Below are positions 23,530-32,711 of a DNA stretch of 49,143 nt, piece by piece. How positions within the stretch are numbered: the first letter of the stretch is position 1; every line of letters begins with the position of its first letter. The position numbers and the translations under genes are program-made. Below the pieces are notes generated by a model. The model saw only the letters and a list, made by a program, of their open reading frames with translations, did no database searches and was not told the origin of the DNA. Origin of the DNA: JBPCRW01 sp050996405 (GTDB lineage Bacteria; Acidobacteriota; Blastocatellia; Pyrinomonadales; Pyrinomonadaceae); the NCBI GenBank assembly GCA_050996405.1, contig JBPCRW010000271.1, forward strand, positions 1 to 49,143, read 5' to 3'.

Positions 23530-24984
23530 TTACTTCTTTCCTTTCTGTTTTATCAGTTTTTCCAGCAACGGCAGACGCAGATTAACTTTATCAATCTCAA
23601 GCCGATTTTGTTTGTCGTCCGCCAAACTTAAAAACTTTTTGTAATTTTCCGACGCTTCCGCGTATTCCTGCATTTGGTCGTGCGAGATGCCAAGCAAATA
23701 ATAGGTAATAGCCAAATCGGGTTTGGCTTTGGCTATCCATTCATATTCGGTTTTCGCGTCCTGATAACGTCTGGATTCAAAAAGCGCGGTCGCCAAATTA
23801 GCGCGCGCCGTATAATTATCGGGCGCGATTTGCAGAACTTTGCCAAATAGCGAGATGGCGTTTTCAAACTGTTTCGCCTGCACGAGAGCCGCGCCGTAAG
23901 CAATGATGTGATTCAAATTATTCGGTTCGATTTCTGCGGCGCGGCGGCAATAATCCAGTGCCTGCTGCGGATTTGAGACGCGCGACAGATTGCATAAACG
24001 GCTAAGAATATCAGCATTTTTCGGCTCTTTCTCAAGCTGTTTTTCGAGCGCGGCGGCATCCTGCGAATCGTTTATCGAAAGTGAATTTCGCAGCGCGGCG
24101 ACTTCCGCGTTTGCAGAATCGAGATTGTCCAAAATCTTCAGCGCGTCCGCCGTTCTGCCGTCTTTCGCATAAACGCGGGCGAGAAGAATTTTCGCGTTAG
24201 CGGAATTCGGCGAAACTTTGACGAGTTTTTCCGCCGTTTCAACTGCCCGCGCGAAATCGCCGCTTTCAAGAAAAAATTCCGCGCTTTCCGTTAAAGCGAA
24301 ATCGTCGTTCGGATTTATTGTTAATGCGGTATTCAAACTTTTTCGCGCGGCTTCCTTTTCCTGCAAAACGAGTTCGATTGCGCCACGCGCCGCCCAAATT
24401 GAAGCTGAAGATTTCGGCTGCAAAGTAAAATTTTGAAGTTTCGTCAAAAAGTTTTTCAGAATTTCCGGCGCGGGTTTAGTTTGCAAATATAATTCGGCGA
24501 GTGAAACATATGCTTCTGGATTTTGCGCGTCGAGTTCGATAGCTTTCGTCAAAACTTTCTCCGCTTCGGCAAAATTATTTTTCTGCGCCAGAATCGAGCC
24601 GAGCGCGGTCATCGGCAGCGTCCAGTTTTCGCGCAGTTCGATGGCGCGGCGAAAAGATTTTTCGGCTTCGTCCCGTTTGCCGAGCGAAACAAACGCCGCG
24701 CCGCGCTGGTATTCGGCTTCGGGAAATGCGGGGTTGGCTTTTAACGCTTCGTCGTAAAATTTAATCGCGGTTTGAAAGTCGCCCTTTTCGTGCGCGTCCT
24801 GACCTTGATTAAAAAGTTTAACGGGGTCATCGGCGGGTTGAGTTTCATTTTGAGCAATGAGCGGCAAAGCGCAGACAAAAATTAAAATAACGGCGAAAAC
24901 CGCCGGAAGAAATTGTTTGTTGCGAGCAGAAAAGACAGCCGCCAAAGCAAATTTCATTTCGTTTTTCCGAATGGTTTGAAACAT
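23530..24984 (-). CDS. Exported TPR-repeat protein
   Basis: The product of about 484 residues has an N-terminal signal or anchor (hydrophobic about residues 24-43, ending LPLIAQ). It then consists almost wholly of TPRs, about ten, e.g. FPEAEYQRGAAFVSLGKRDE, PEAYVSLAELYLQ, YTARANLATALFESRRYQDA and YYLLGISHDQMQEYAEASEN. It is a periplasmic scaffold without a recognised catalytic domain. The start is uncertain: ATG 24984 or ATG 24957 both give a signal peptide. The longer frame to 25053 is less likely. It heads a run of three exported-protein genes on the - strand. Confidence 0.82.
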   Translation of the reverse strand: MFQTIRKNEMKFALAAVFSARNKQFLPAVFAVILIFVCALPLIAQNETQPADDPVKLFNQGQDAHEKGDFQTAIKFYDEALKANPAFPEAEYQRGAAFVSLGKRDEAEKSFRRAIELRENWTLPMTALGSILAQKNNFAEAEKVLTKAIELDAQNPEAYVSLAELYLQTKPAPEILKNFLTKLQNFTLQPKSSASIWAARGAIELVLQEKEAARKSLNTALTINPNDDFALTESAEFFLESGDFARAVETAEKLVKVSPNSANAKILLARVYAKDGRTADALKILDNLDSANAEVAALRNSLSINDSQDAAALEKQLEKEPKNADILSRLCNLSRVSNPQQALDYCRRAAEIEPNNLNHIIAYGAALVQAKQFENAISLFGKVLQIAPDNYTARANLATALFESRRYQDAKTEYEWIAKAKPDLAITYYLLGISHDQMQEYAEASENYKKFLSLADDKQNRLEIDKVNLRLPLLEKLIKQKGKK

Positions 24985-25151
24985 AGAAACTTTAGCATAA
25001 GAGAGTGATTTAATAAAGATTATGAAATCATAACTTACTGCAATAATTCTCAAAGCGGCGTTTGCTCTTTAGAGTTTTACTGCGATAAAATTTGGACTTT
25101 AAAGTTTCGGCTGGCAAAATCAGCAGAAACCCGAAACGCGGAAACTATCAA

Positions 25152-26012
25152 ATGACGGCACAGCCCAAAGAAATTTACGCGCCGACGGCGACACTCACCG
25201 CCGCTCTCGAAAAAGAACAAAACTTACGCCGTAAGATGCGCGAAATGCAGTCGGTGTTGGTTGCCTTTTCGGGCGGCGTAGATAGTTCTTACGTTGCGCT
25301 CGTCGCCGCGCAGGAACTCGGCGCAAAAGCCTTGTGCGTCACGGGAATTTCGCCGAGCGTCGCCCAAGCCGAGCGCGACATGGCGACAAAAATCGCCGCC
25401 GATTTCAATTTCAATTACGCAACAATCGAAACCGCCGAACTCGAAGATTCAAATTACAATTCAAACCCGACCAATCGCTGTTACTTCTGCAAAACCGAAC
25501 TTTACGGAAAACTCGTGCCGATGGCGAAAGAAAAAAATCTGCGATTTGTTTTGGACGGTTCGACCGTCGACGATTTGGGCGATTATCGCCCCGGGCGTGA
25601 AGCCGCGCGGGAAAATAATATTCGCAGCCCGCTCGTCGAAGTCGGTTTGAGCAAAAACGAAATTCGTGAATTGAGCAAAAAACAAAATCTTCCGACGTGG
25701 GATAAACCGTCGAGTCCGTGTCTGTCGTCGAGAATCGCTTACGGCATTCCGGTTTCAATCGAACGGTTGGACAAAATCGAGCGCGGAGAAAAATTTTTAA
25801 GAGATTTGGGTTTTAAAAAATTCAGAGTTCGTCATCACGACGAACTCGTTCGTTTGGAAATCGCTCCCGAAGAACTGGAACGCGCGTTGCCTAAGGAAAT
25901 GACGGAACGTCTGGCGGAATTTTTCCGCAGTCTCGGTTTTCGTTATGTAACGCTCGATTTGCACGGTTATCGGAGTGGAGCGATGAACGAAATTTTGGAT
26001 AAAAATTCGTAA
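25152..26012 (+). CDS. larE: LarE-type sulfur transferase (pyridinium-3,5-biscarboxylate pathway)
   Basis: The 286-residue product is an ATP-dependent PP-loop enzyme (SGGVDS at 40-45) of the LarE family, which inserts sulfur into the precursor of the nickel-pincer cofactor. Three Cys are visible at C110 and C113 (NRCYFCK) and C190 (SPCLSSR). In family members with this triad the cysteines are reported to hold an iron-sulfur cluster used for catalytic sulfur transfer, unlike the single-Cys sacrificial type. No larB, larC or lactate racemase gene is nearby. It is followed 24 bp later by glutamate dehydrogenase. The ATG at 25152 is preferred to a TTG at 25092. Confidence 0.85.
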   Translation: MTAQPKEIYAPTATLTAALEKEQNLRRKMREMQSVLVAFSGGVDSSYVALVAAQELGAKALCVTGISPSVAQAERDMATKIAADFNFNYATIETAELEDSNYNSNPTNRCYFCKTELYGKLVPMAKEKNLRFVLDGSTVDDLGDYRPGREAARENNIRSPLVEVGLSKNEIRELSKKQNLPTWDKPSSPCLSSRIAYGIPVSIERLDKIERGEKFLRDLGFKKFRVRHHDELVRLEIAPEELERALPKEMTERLAEFFRSLGFRYVTLDLHGYRSGAMNEILDKNS

Positions 26013-26036
26013 ATCGAAAAGTGGAGAGAAAAATAA

Positions 26037-27326
26037 ATGGCTAATCCGATGGCTGATGAAGTGCGGAGCTTTAAAGCGACCGACGAAAAAAATCCGTTTG
26101 AGGCGATGAGCGAAAGGTTTGACCGCGCTGCCAAACTGCTGGGTTTAGACCCGGATTTATATAAAGTGATGCGCGTTCCGAATCGTGAAATAAAAGTTTA
26201 TGTGCCGGTGCGAATGGATTCGGGACATATCGAAGTTTTTGAAGGTTTTCGCGTTCAGCACAATTTCGCGCGCGGTCCGGCAAAGGGCGGAATTCGTTAC
26301 GCGCCGGATGTTTCTTTGGACGAAGTAAAAGCTCTGTCGGCGTGGATGACCTGGAAATGCGCGGTCGTCACCGTTCCGTTCGGCGGCGCGAAAGGCGGCG
26401 TGATTTGCAATCCGCTGCAAATGTCGCAGGGCGAACTCGAACGCCTGACGCGGCGTTATACGTCGGAATTGATTGATTTTATCGGTCCTGAAAAGGACGT
26501 TCCCGCGCCGGATATGAACACCAACGAGCAAACGATGGCGTGGATTATGGATACTTATTCGATGCACGCGCGGCACACCGTCACCGGCGTAGTTACCGGC
26601 AAACCGATTGAACTCGGCGGTTCGTTAGGCAGGCGCGAAGCGACGGGGCGAGGCGTTTTATTCTGCGTTGACGAAGCTATTAAACGTCTCAAATTGAAAC
26701 CGGAAAAAACGCGCGTCGTCGTGCAGGGTTCGGGGAATGTCGGCGGCATCGGCGCGACTCTGATGCACGAGCGCGGTTATAAAATTATCGCCATTTCGGA
26801 AGTCGGCGGCGGAATTTACAATGAAAAGGGAATTGATATTCCAGACGCGCTGAATTATTTGAACGCCCATAAAACGTTTGAAGGTTATCCGAACGTTAAA
26901 ATGGTCAGCAATGAAGATTTGCTTGAAATTGAATGCGAAGTGCTTGCGCCGTGCGCGACGGAAAATCAGATAACGAGCGAAAACGCAGACCGCATCAAAT
27001 GCAAAATTTTAGCCGAAGGCGCAAATGGTCCGACCACGCCGAAAGCCGATAAAATTCTGCACGACAAGGGAATTTTTGTGATTCCAGATATTTTATGCAA
27101 CGCGGGCGGCGTGACGGTTTCGTATTTTGAATGGGTGCAGGACAGAATGGGATATTTTTGGCGTGAAGACGAAGTCAACGAGCGATTAAAAGATAAAATG
27201 GTCGCCAGTTTTAACGAACTTTGTCATTACGCCGAAGTTCACGACGTAGATACGCGAACCGCCGCTTATATGCTGGCGATTGACCGCGTCGCATACGATA
27301 CCCGAATGCGCGGGATTTATGCGTAA
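26037..27326 (+). CDS. Glu/Leu/Phe/Val dehydrogenase family, glutamate dehydrogenase
   Basis: The 429-residue hexameric-type dehydrogenase interconverts glutamate and 2-oxoglutarate plus ammonia. The substrate-binding signature GGIRYAPDVSLDEVKALSAWM and PFGGAKGGV contain the expected lysines, and the Rossmann motif is GSGNVGGIGA. C-terminal SYFEWVQDRMGYFW is typical of the short GDH. The sequence suggests the NAD-dependent catabolic class, but cofactor preference is inferred. It could take up ammonia or feed glycine-cleavage nitrogen. GAGAGAAAA precedes the ATG. It is co-directional with larE. Confidence 0.93.
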   Translation: MANPMADEVRSFKATDEKNPFEAMSERFDRAAKLLGLDPDLYKVMRVPNREIKVYVPVRMDSGHIEVFEGFRVQHNFARGPAKGGIRYAPDVSLDEVKALSAWMTWKCAVVTVPFGGAKGGVICNPLQMSQGELERLTRRYTSELIDFIGPEKDVPAPDMNTNEQTMAWIMDTYSMHARHTVTGVVTGKPIELGGSLGRREATGRGVLFCVDEAIKRLKLKPEKTRVVVQGSGNVGGIGATLMHERGYKIIAISEVGGGIYNEKGIDIPDALNYLNAHKTFEGYPNVKMVSNEDLLEIECEVLAPCATENQITSENADRIKCKILAEGANGPTTPKADKILHDKGIFVIPDILCNAGGVTVSYFEWVQDRMGYFWREDEVNERLKDKMVASFNELCHYAEVHDVDTRTAAYMLAIDRVAYDTRMRGIYA

Positions 27327-27409
27327 AAATTTGTTTTAAAATTAAATGTAAATTGAAGAAAGTGTTTGATTTTAAACAAATTTTGAAGTAATGTTTAAGG
27401 CGGAGTTTT

Positions 27410-27457
27410 TATAATCTGGAAAAAATGTTTGACTTTTGATAGATACTCCCGTATAAA
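27410..27457 (+). promoter_or_regulatory. Promoter region of the large OMP gene
   Basis: TTGACT (27429-27434) and TATAAA (27452-27457) are spaced 17 bp, a good housekeeping promoter. A second TATAAT lies at 27410-27415 without a well-spaced -35. The leader to the ATG at 27640 would be about 175 nt. The rest of the 313-bp gap holds no gene. Confidence 0.6.
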
Positions 27458-27639
27458 TAACACGCTATATGTAGTATTTACTAGCGTTGCCGGAAAACGG
27501 AGATTTGTAAAAATTATTTTTTTCCGGTTATGCAATGATGAGGTAATGAATGGCGTAGATCTGTATTTTACAGGTTCGTTATAATTACTATTAAAATAGA
27601 AATTAAAATTCTTAATAAACTTTTCGGCGGAGGAATGTG

Positions 27640-30150
27640 ATGAGACTCGCTAAAAATGCGCTTCCAATCGCGCTATTAATGTTGGCATTTGTTTTTACAA
27701 TGTCGGCTCAAACTTTAAGGTCGGGCAAAGACAATAGAAATATTGCGCCGACCGTTGGAACAGGAGGTCCGGTCGGTGGTCCGACAGGACTATTTACCAT
27801 TTATGATGGTCAAACTTTAAGAAAAGGAGAATTTACTTTTAGTATTGCTTACAGTAATTTCGACCGTGACCCGGGCGACGTGGATATTACTGAAGTTCCG
27901 ACCAGCTTTCAAATCGGACTTGGCGACCACCTTGAATTATTTTTCAATACGGACGCTTATCGTGCATTAAAGGTCAACTCGCCTTTTAATTTATCAAGCT
28001 TTTATTTGCCAAATACGCAGCTTAATATTCCGTCATTAAACGGAGCTTTGGCTACTCCGGGTGCGATTGTGCTTGCTCCGCAGGGACCGGGCAGCAGCGG
28101 ATTAACAGGCGGCGCGGTCTTTAGACCGGCGGGCGCGCCGTTCGTTCCGTTTCCTTTTGTAGGCGGAAATTTCGGCAATAATGGATTTACAACCGCTGCC
28201 GGAATTGGAAATGTCTCCATCGGGTCGGCTTTCGGTTTCCCGTCGGGAACCGCTGTTACATACGGCGCGCCGGTTGGCGGACACGGACACTCGGCAGCCG
28301 CTTTTCCGGGACTTGGTTCGATTTACGGAAGTATTCTGCCCGGCGTTGTTCTTTCAACCCAATCGATAGCCATCCCGAATTCGGGAGGCGTAACAACGAC
28401 ACAGCCAGTTGTTTATACAACCGCGCCGAGCTATTTACCAGACGCGCCGTTTATCGGTCGCACATACGGTGAATCTTCGTTCAGCACTTTTGTAATTGGC
28501 GGAAAATTCCGTCTTAACAGCGTTAAAAGCGCGTTTGGTCTGGCAGTGATTCCGTTTTATCGGTTTTATGCTGATAGCGCGAACAGTGCCAGCGGATTTA
28601 ATCAGTTACAACGCGGCGCAAGTCCGGGCGGCGGCGGCGGCGGCGGAAACTTTTTTACGAAACGTTTGCACGGCGACGTTGGTTTGAATGTAGCGGCGGA
28701 TTATCGTGCCAGAAAATGGCTTAATGTATCCGGCAACGTTGGTTATATTTACAACAGCAGCGTTAAGGGCAGCTTCCCAAGCGGAGAATTTACGATACTT
28801 GACCGCCCCGACGAATTTCAATACGGTGTCGGACTCGATTTTCCGGTGAACAGATACTTTCAACCGATTTTGGAATATCGACAAACCAGATATGTCGGCG
28901 GACACACTCCGAATGCTTTTGAAAACGATCCGATGGACGGTATCGCGGGAACGCGCATCTTTCCGAGACGCTGGTTCGGTTTCGGTTTAGCTTACCGCTA
29001 TAACTTTAATCAGCAAGACCGCAACAGCATCAGAGATGTAACATTCTCTCAAACGGTTAACGTTTTGGGACCCCCGTCATCGACGAATACAGGTGCTAAC
29101 GTCATCGCGTCGTCAACTACTTCGAGCGGACCTTTGCTAAACGCTTTCAGAACGTCGAGCGACCCGCACGGATTTATTTTTCAGTTTTTCGCCGGTCATC
29201 GCAACGCGCGCGGCAAGCCGGATATAGTAAATCAACCGGCGAACGTGACGGCTCTGGATTTGGATAAGACCACGATTACATTGCCGTGTCCGGCGGGAAC
29301 AAGTTCGGCAAGCTGTCCGACCGATGTTCAAACGGTTGGCGTGAGAACGACGGCGGTTGACCCGGAAGGCGACGTTTTGACATACAGCTATACGGTGTCA
29401 GGCGGACGCATCACCGGACAGGGTGCTAACGTTACCTGGGATTTGACCGGCGTGAGACCCGGAACTTATACGATTACGTCGGCAGTTGACGACGGCTGCG
29501 GATTCTGCGGAGCAACGAAAACCAACAGCGTTACGGTTGTTGATTGTCCGAACTGTGTAGCCCCGCCGGTTGCTTGCGTCTGCCCGACGATTTCGGTTAC
29601 CGAACCTACATCAGTCACTTCTCCGGGAGCGGATATGACCTTTACGGCTAACGTTTCAGGCGGAAACACGGATGCCAGCTATACATATAACTGGACTGTT
29701 TCCAACGGAACAATTACCAGCGGTCAGGGAACGCCGTCCATCACGGTGGCGACTACATCGGCAATGGCTGGTCAGAACGTTGTGGCAACCGTTACGATTG
29801 GCGGAATTACTTGCACAACCTGCACCACTAATACGGCTATGGGAACGGGCAGCGTTGGTCAACCTCTGACTTCTACCGAAACTGTTGTCGGCAAAGTTCC
29901 GGCGGATCAGTTGAAAGCCAATCTCGATACTTTCTTTACTCAGTTACAGAATGATCCGACTGCACACGGCGTAATCATAACTTCTGGAACGAATAGGGAA
30001 GTTGCAAAACGTGAAGCGGATATTAGAAAAGCGGCGGCTTTCCGCAACTTTGATTTAAGTCGTATAACGTTTGTTCGCGGCAGCACCACGCCGGGAGTCA
30101 GCACTCGTCTGGTCTTTGTTCCGGCTGGCGCGCCAGAACCGACTCCATAA
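27640..30150 (+). CDS. Large outer-membrane protein with Ig/PKD-like repeats
   Basis: The 836-residue product has a signal peptide (about residues 1-23, ending TMSAQ). A long beta-rich barrel-like region follows (about 50-460, with FTFSIAYSNF, GLNVAADYRARKW, YGVGLDFPVNRYFQPILEYRQ and WFGFGLAYRYNF), then two Ig/PKD-type domains (about 525-630 and 640-745) with paired cysteines (DCPNCVAPPVACVCP). It ends in a domain (about 745-830) with ANLDTFFTQLQNDPTAHGVI that resembles the OmpA-like C-terminus. GGAGG precedes the ATG; a GTG one codon earlier is possible. It is monocistronic between its own promoter and terminator. Probably surface-exposed and structural. Confidence 0.78.
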   Translation: MRLAKNALPIALLMLAFVFTMSAQTLRSGKDNRNIAPTVGTGGPVGGPTGLFTIYDGQTLRKGEFTFSIAYSNFDRDPGDVDITEVPTSFQIGLGDHLELFFNTDAYRALKVNSPFNLSSFYLPNTQLNIPSLNGALATPGAIVLAPQGPGSSGLTGGAVFRPAGAPFVPFPFVGGNFGNNGFTTAAGIGNVSIGSAFGFPSGTAVTYGAPVGGHGHSAAAFPGLGSIYGSILPGVVLSTQSIAIPNSGGVTTTQPVVYTTAPSYLPDAPFIGRTYGESSFSTFVIGGKFRLNSVKSAFGLAVIPFYRFYADSANSASGFNQLQRGASPGGGGGGGNFFTKRLHGDVGLNVAADYRARKWLNVSGNVGYIYNSSVKGSFPSGEFTILDRPDEFQYGVGLDFPVNRYFQPILEYRQTRYVGGHTPNAFENDPMDGIAGTRIFPRRWFGFGLAYRYNFNQQDRNSIRDVTFSQTVNVLGPPSSTNTGANVIASSTTSSGPLLNAFRTSSDPHGFIFQFFAGHRNARGKPDIVNQPANVTALDLDKTTITLPCPAGTSSASCPTDVQTVGVRTTAVDPEGDVLTYSYTVSGGRITGQGANVTWDLTGVRPGTYTITSAVDDGCGFCGATKTNSVTVVDCPNCVAPPVACVCPTISVTEPTSVTSPGADMTFTANVSGGNTDASYTYNWTVSNGTITSGQGTPSITVATTSAMAGQNVVATVTIGGITCTTCTTNTAMGTGSVGQPLTSTETVVGKVPADQLKANLDTFFTQLQNDPTAHGVIITSGTNREVAKREADIRKAAAFRNFDLSRITFVRGSTTPGVSTRLVFVPAGAPEPTP

Positions 30151-30183
30151 CAGTTCGCGTTTGATAAAAACGTGACCATTTCC

Positions 30184-30220
30184 AAAGCGGGTGAGTTAAT
30201 TCTCACCCGCTTTCGCTTTT
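30184..30220 (+). terminator. Intrinsic terminator after the large OMP gene
   Basis: A perfect 12-bp stem AAAGCGGGTGAG/CTCACCCGCTTT with a 6-base loop is followed by CGCTTTTTTC. It lies 33 bp after the stop. Confidence 0.9.
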
Positions 30221-30406
30221 TTCTTTACAGACCAGAGAAATTATGTTTAGAATGAATTGAATTGATTTTCTGCTCGGTAAATCAATTCACTCTTCTGCAA
30301 TAAAATTCTGTCGCAGACAACATTCAATCCTTTGAATATCATCTGAAAACTGTTGTTTCTTGTAATTTGAAACACTTTGTCCGAATTAAAATAATTACCC
30401 AAAAAT

Positions 30407-32602
30407 ATGGAAATGCTGTCAAAACAAAAAAGTCTTTATAATTTAATAAAAGTGGTTTGCTTGTGTTCGGTATTTTTCGCGGCTGCGATAACCCGCGCCG
30501 CCGAACCGGACAATCATTTTGAAGGATGGCGAACCGTCGGACCGAGCGGTGGCGACGTTCGTTCAATCGTCGTCGACCCGAAAGACAAAAATCGTCTTTT
30601 TATCAGCACGCTCGACGGGCAGGTTTATAAATCTACGGATGCCGCCAAAAGCTGGGAACTGGTCGCCAATTTCAACCGCCCGCAATTAGTGCTTGACCAA
30701 CTGCTGATTGACCCGCGCGATTCCAATATAATTTACACTTCGGGCTATCGCCAGAACACGGGAGGTTTTTTCAAAACTACTGACGGCGGTAAAAGCTGGA
30801 AAGAAGCGAAAGAGCTAAAAAACGAAGCGATTCACGCGATGGTTCAATCCGATAAAAATCCCGATATGATGCTGGTCGGAACATTAACCGGCGTTTGGAT
30901 TTCAAACAACGCGGGCGACGATTGGAAAAAAATCGAATCGCCGACATTGCCGATAAACGTCGATTCGCTGGCGATTGACCCGGTCGATTTAAACACCTTT
31001 TACGCCGGAACATTCTGGAGACCGTATAAAACGGTTGACGGCGGCAAAAACTGGAAACTTATTTCCAGTGGAATGATTGACGATTCGGACGTTTTTGCGA
31101 TGGAAATAGATTCAAAAAATCCAGATCACATTATCGCGTCGGCTTGCAGCGGCATTTATGAAACGCAAAATAAAGGCGAACTCTGGAAAAAAGTTCAAGG
31201 CATTCCGTCGCAGTCACGCCGCACGCGCGACATTCTTCAAAATCCGGCTCTGCCCGGTTCGATTTACGCCGCCACCACCGAAGGTTTTTGGATGACTTCC
31301 AACGGCGGTAAAACCTGGGCTTTAACAACGCAGCGCGAACTTGAAATCAATTCAATCGCCGTCAACGCCGACGAGCCGAATAAAATCTACATCGGAACAA
31401 ATAATTACGGTGTCATGGTTTCCACCGACGGCGGCAAAAATTTCGCGCAAACCAACGGAAATTTCAGCAGCCGCCTGACATATTCGATTACGCCCGACCT
31501 CGAACGCCCGAATCGCCTGTATGCGACGACCATCAACACGGCAACCGGCGGCGGATTTATTTTCGTCAGCGACAGCGGCGGGCAAACGTGGACTCCGTCA
31601 ATGAAAAATATTCCCGTCATTCGCGTCATTCCATACACGATTTTGCAGGATAAAGCGAATCCGAACACAATTTATCTCGCCACAAATCTAGGAATGTATC
31701 AATCGCTCGACCGCGGAAATTCATGGGCGCAGATGGTTGCTCCGACGGTGAAAACAGGGCGCAAAGCGGCAGTCCGCAGAACTAAATCCAAAAGCAGGAG
31801 AGCGGTTGCCGCTAAAAAAACTCCCGAACAAATCGAGGCGGAAAAAGCGGCGGAGTTGGCGGCGCAGAATCACGTCGCCGCGCTGACAGACAAAATAAAC
31901 TTTCTGACCCGCACCGAAGACGGCAAAAACGGAATGTTTGCCGGAACTGCGAAAGGTTTGTATCGAACCTACGACCCGTCGAAAGGCTGGGACAGAATGA
32001 ATTTTGGAGACGGTTTCGATTCACAGGTTTTCGCCGTTGCGGTTTCATCTGAAAATCCGAATACAATTTGGGTCGGAACTTCGACCGGCGGCGTTATCGT
32101 CTCAAAAGACGACGGCGCGACCTGGGAAAAAGTTTCCGGCGTTCCCGACGCGATTCCAATCGCGTCGATTGCGATTGATCCGCTTCGTCCCGAAAACATT
32201 TATGTCGGCACGATTCAGACGCTTTACCTGTCGCGCGACGGCGGAAAAACCTGGTCGCGGCGCGGCGGCAATCTTCCGCTCGGCAATTACAACAGCATTC
32301 TTATCAATCCGCGAAACCCCGACGAAGTTTTTGTCGGCAGCGCGCTGGAATCGAACGGCGGAATTTATCAATCGCTCGATGCCGGAAAAAGCTGGAAACG
32401 AATTGACGGCAAGGACGCGAATCTGCCGAGCCGCCGCGTCTGGACGATGGCTTTCGACCCGAATAATCCGAACCGGATCTTTGCCGGAACGCATTCTTCG
32501 GGAATTTTCCAAGTTGACCGAACGCCGCTGGCGGCTTCCAATTCCAGTTCCGGTTCTTCCGAAACCATAACCCGCCCGCGCGTTACCGCTTCGGGCAATT
32601 AG
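30407..32602 (+). CDS. Secreted BNR/sortilin-like beta-propeller protein
   Basis: The 731-residue product has a signal peptide (hydrophobic about residues 14-31, ending TRAAE). Two sets of VPS10/BNR-type propeller blades carry repeated Asp-box motifs (STDAAKSW, TDGGKSW, SNNAGDDW, STDGGKNF, SKDDGATW, SRDGGKTWS, SLDAGKSW). A basic linker of about 50 residues (about 446-500, TGRKAAVRRTKSKSRRAV...) separates the two parts. It resembles exported photosynthesis-stability/glycosidase-like propellers, but no catalytic residues can be assigned, and it probably binds rather than cleaves. It has its own terminator downstream. The start could also be the second Met (30413). Confidence 0.82.
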   Translation: MEMLSKQKSLYNLIKVVCLCSVFFAAAITRAAEPDNHFEGWRTVGPSGGDVRSIVVDPKDKNRLFISTLDGQVYKSTDAAKSWELVANFNRPQLVLDQLLIDPRDSNIIYTSGYRQNTGGFFKTTDGGKSWKEAKELKNEAIHAMVQSDKNPDMMLVGTLTGVWISNNAGDDWKKIESPTLPINVDSLAIDPVDLNTFYAGTFWRPYKTVDGGKNWKLISSGMIDDSDVFAMEIDSKNPDHIIASACSGIYETQNKGELWKKVQGIPSQSRRTRDILQNPALPGSIYAATTEGFWMTSNGGKTWALTTQRELEINSIAVNADEPNKIYIGTNNYGVMVSTDGGKNFAQTNGNFSSRLTYSITPDLERPNRLYATTINTATGGGFIFVSDSGGQTWTPSMKNIPVIRVIPYTILQDKANPNTIYLATNLGMYQSLDRGNSWAQMVAPTVKTGRKAAVRRTKSKSRRAVAAKKTPEQIEAEKAAELAAQNHVAALTDKINFLTRTEDGKNGMFAGTAKGLYRTYDPSKGWDRMNFGDGFDSQVFAVAVSSENPNTIWVGTSTGGVIVSKDDGATWEKVSGVPDAIPIASIAIDPLRPENIYVGTIQTLYLSRDGGKTWSRRGGNLPLGNYNSILINPRNPDEVFVGSALESNGGIYQSLDAGKSWKRIDGKDANLPSRRVWTMAFDPNNPNRIFAGTHSSGIFQVDRTPLAASNSSSGSSETITRPRVTASGN

Positions 32603-32626
32603 AATTGTAAAACGGTTAAATGTTTT

Positions 32627-32657
32627 AAAGGCGGTCGTCACAGCCGCCTTTTTCTTT
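32627..32657 (+). terminator. Intrinsic terminator after the BNR gene
   Basis: AAAGGCGG (32627-32634) and CCGCCTTT (32644-32651) form a stem followed by TTTCTTT, 24 bp after the stop. Confidence 0.85.
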
Positions 32658-32711
32658 CCGGCGGCGCGGTATCAATTGGTCTTTTAGACACGGTGATTTT
32701 ATAATTGCTAA

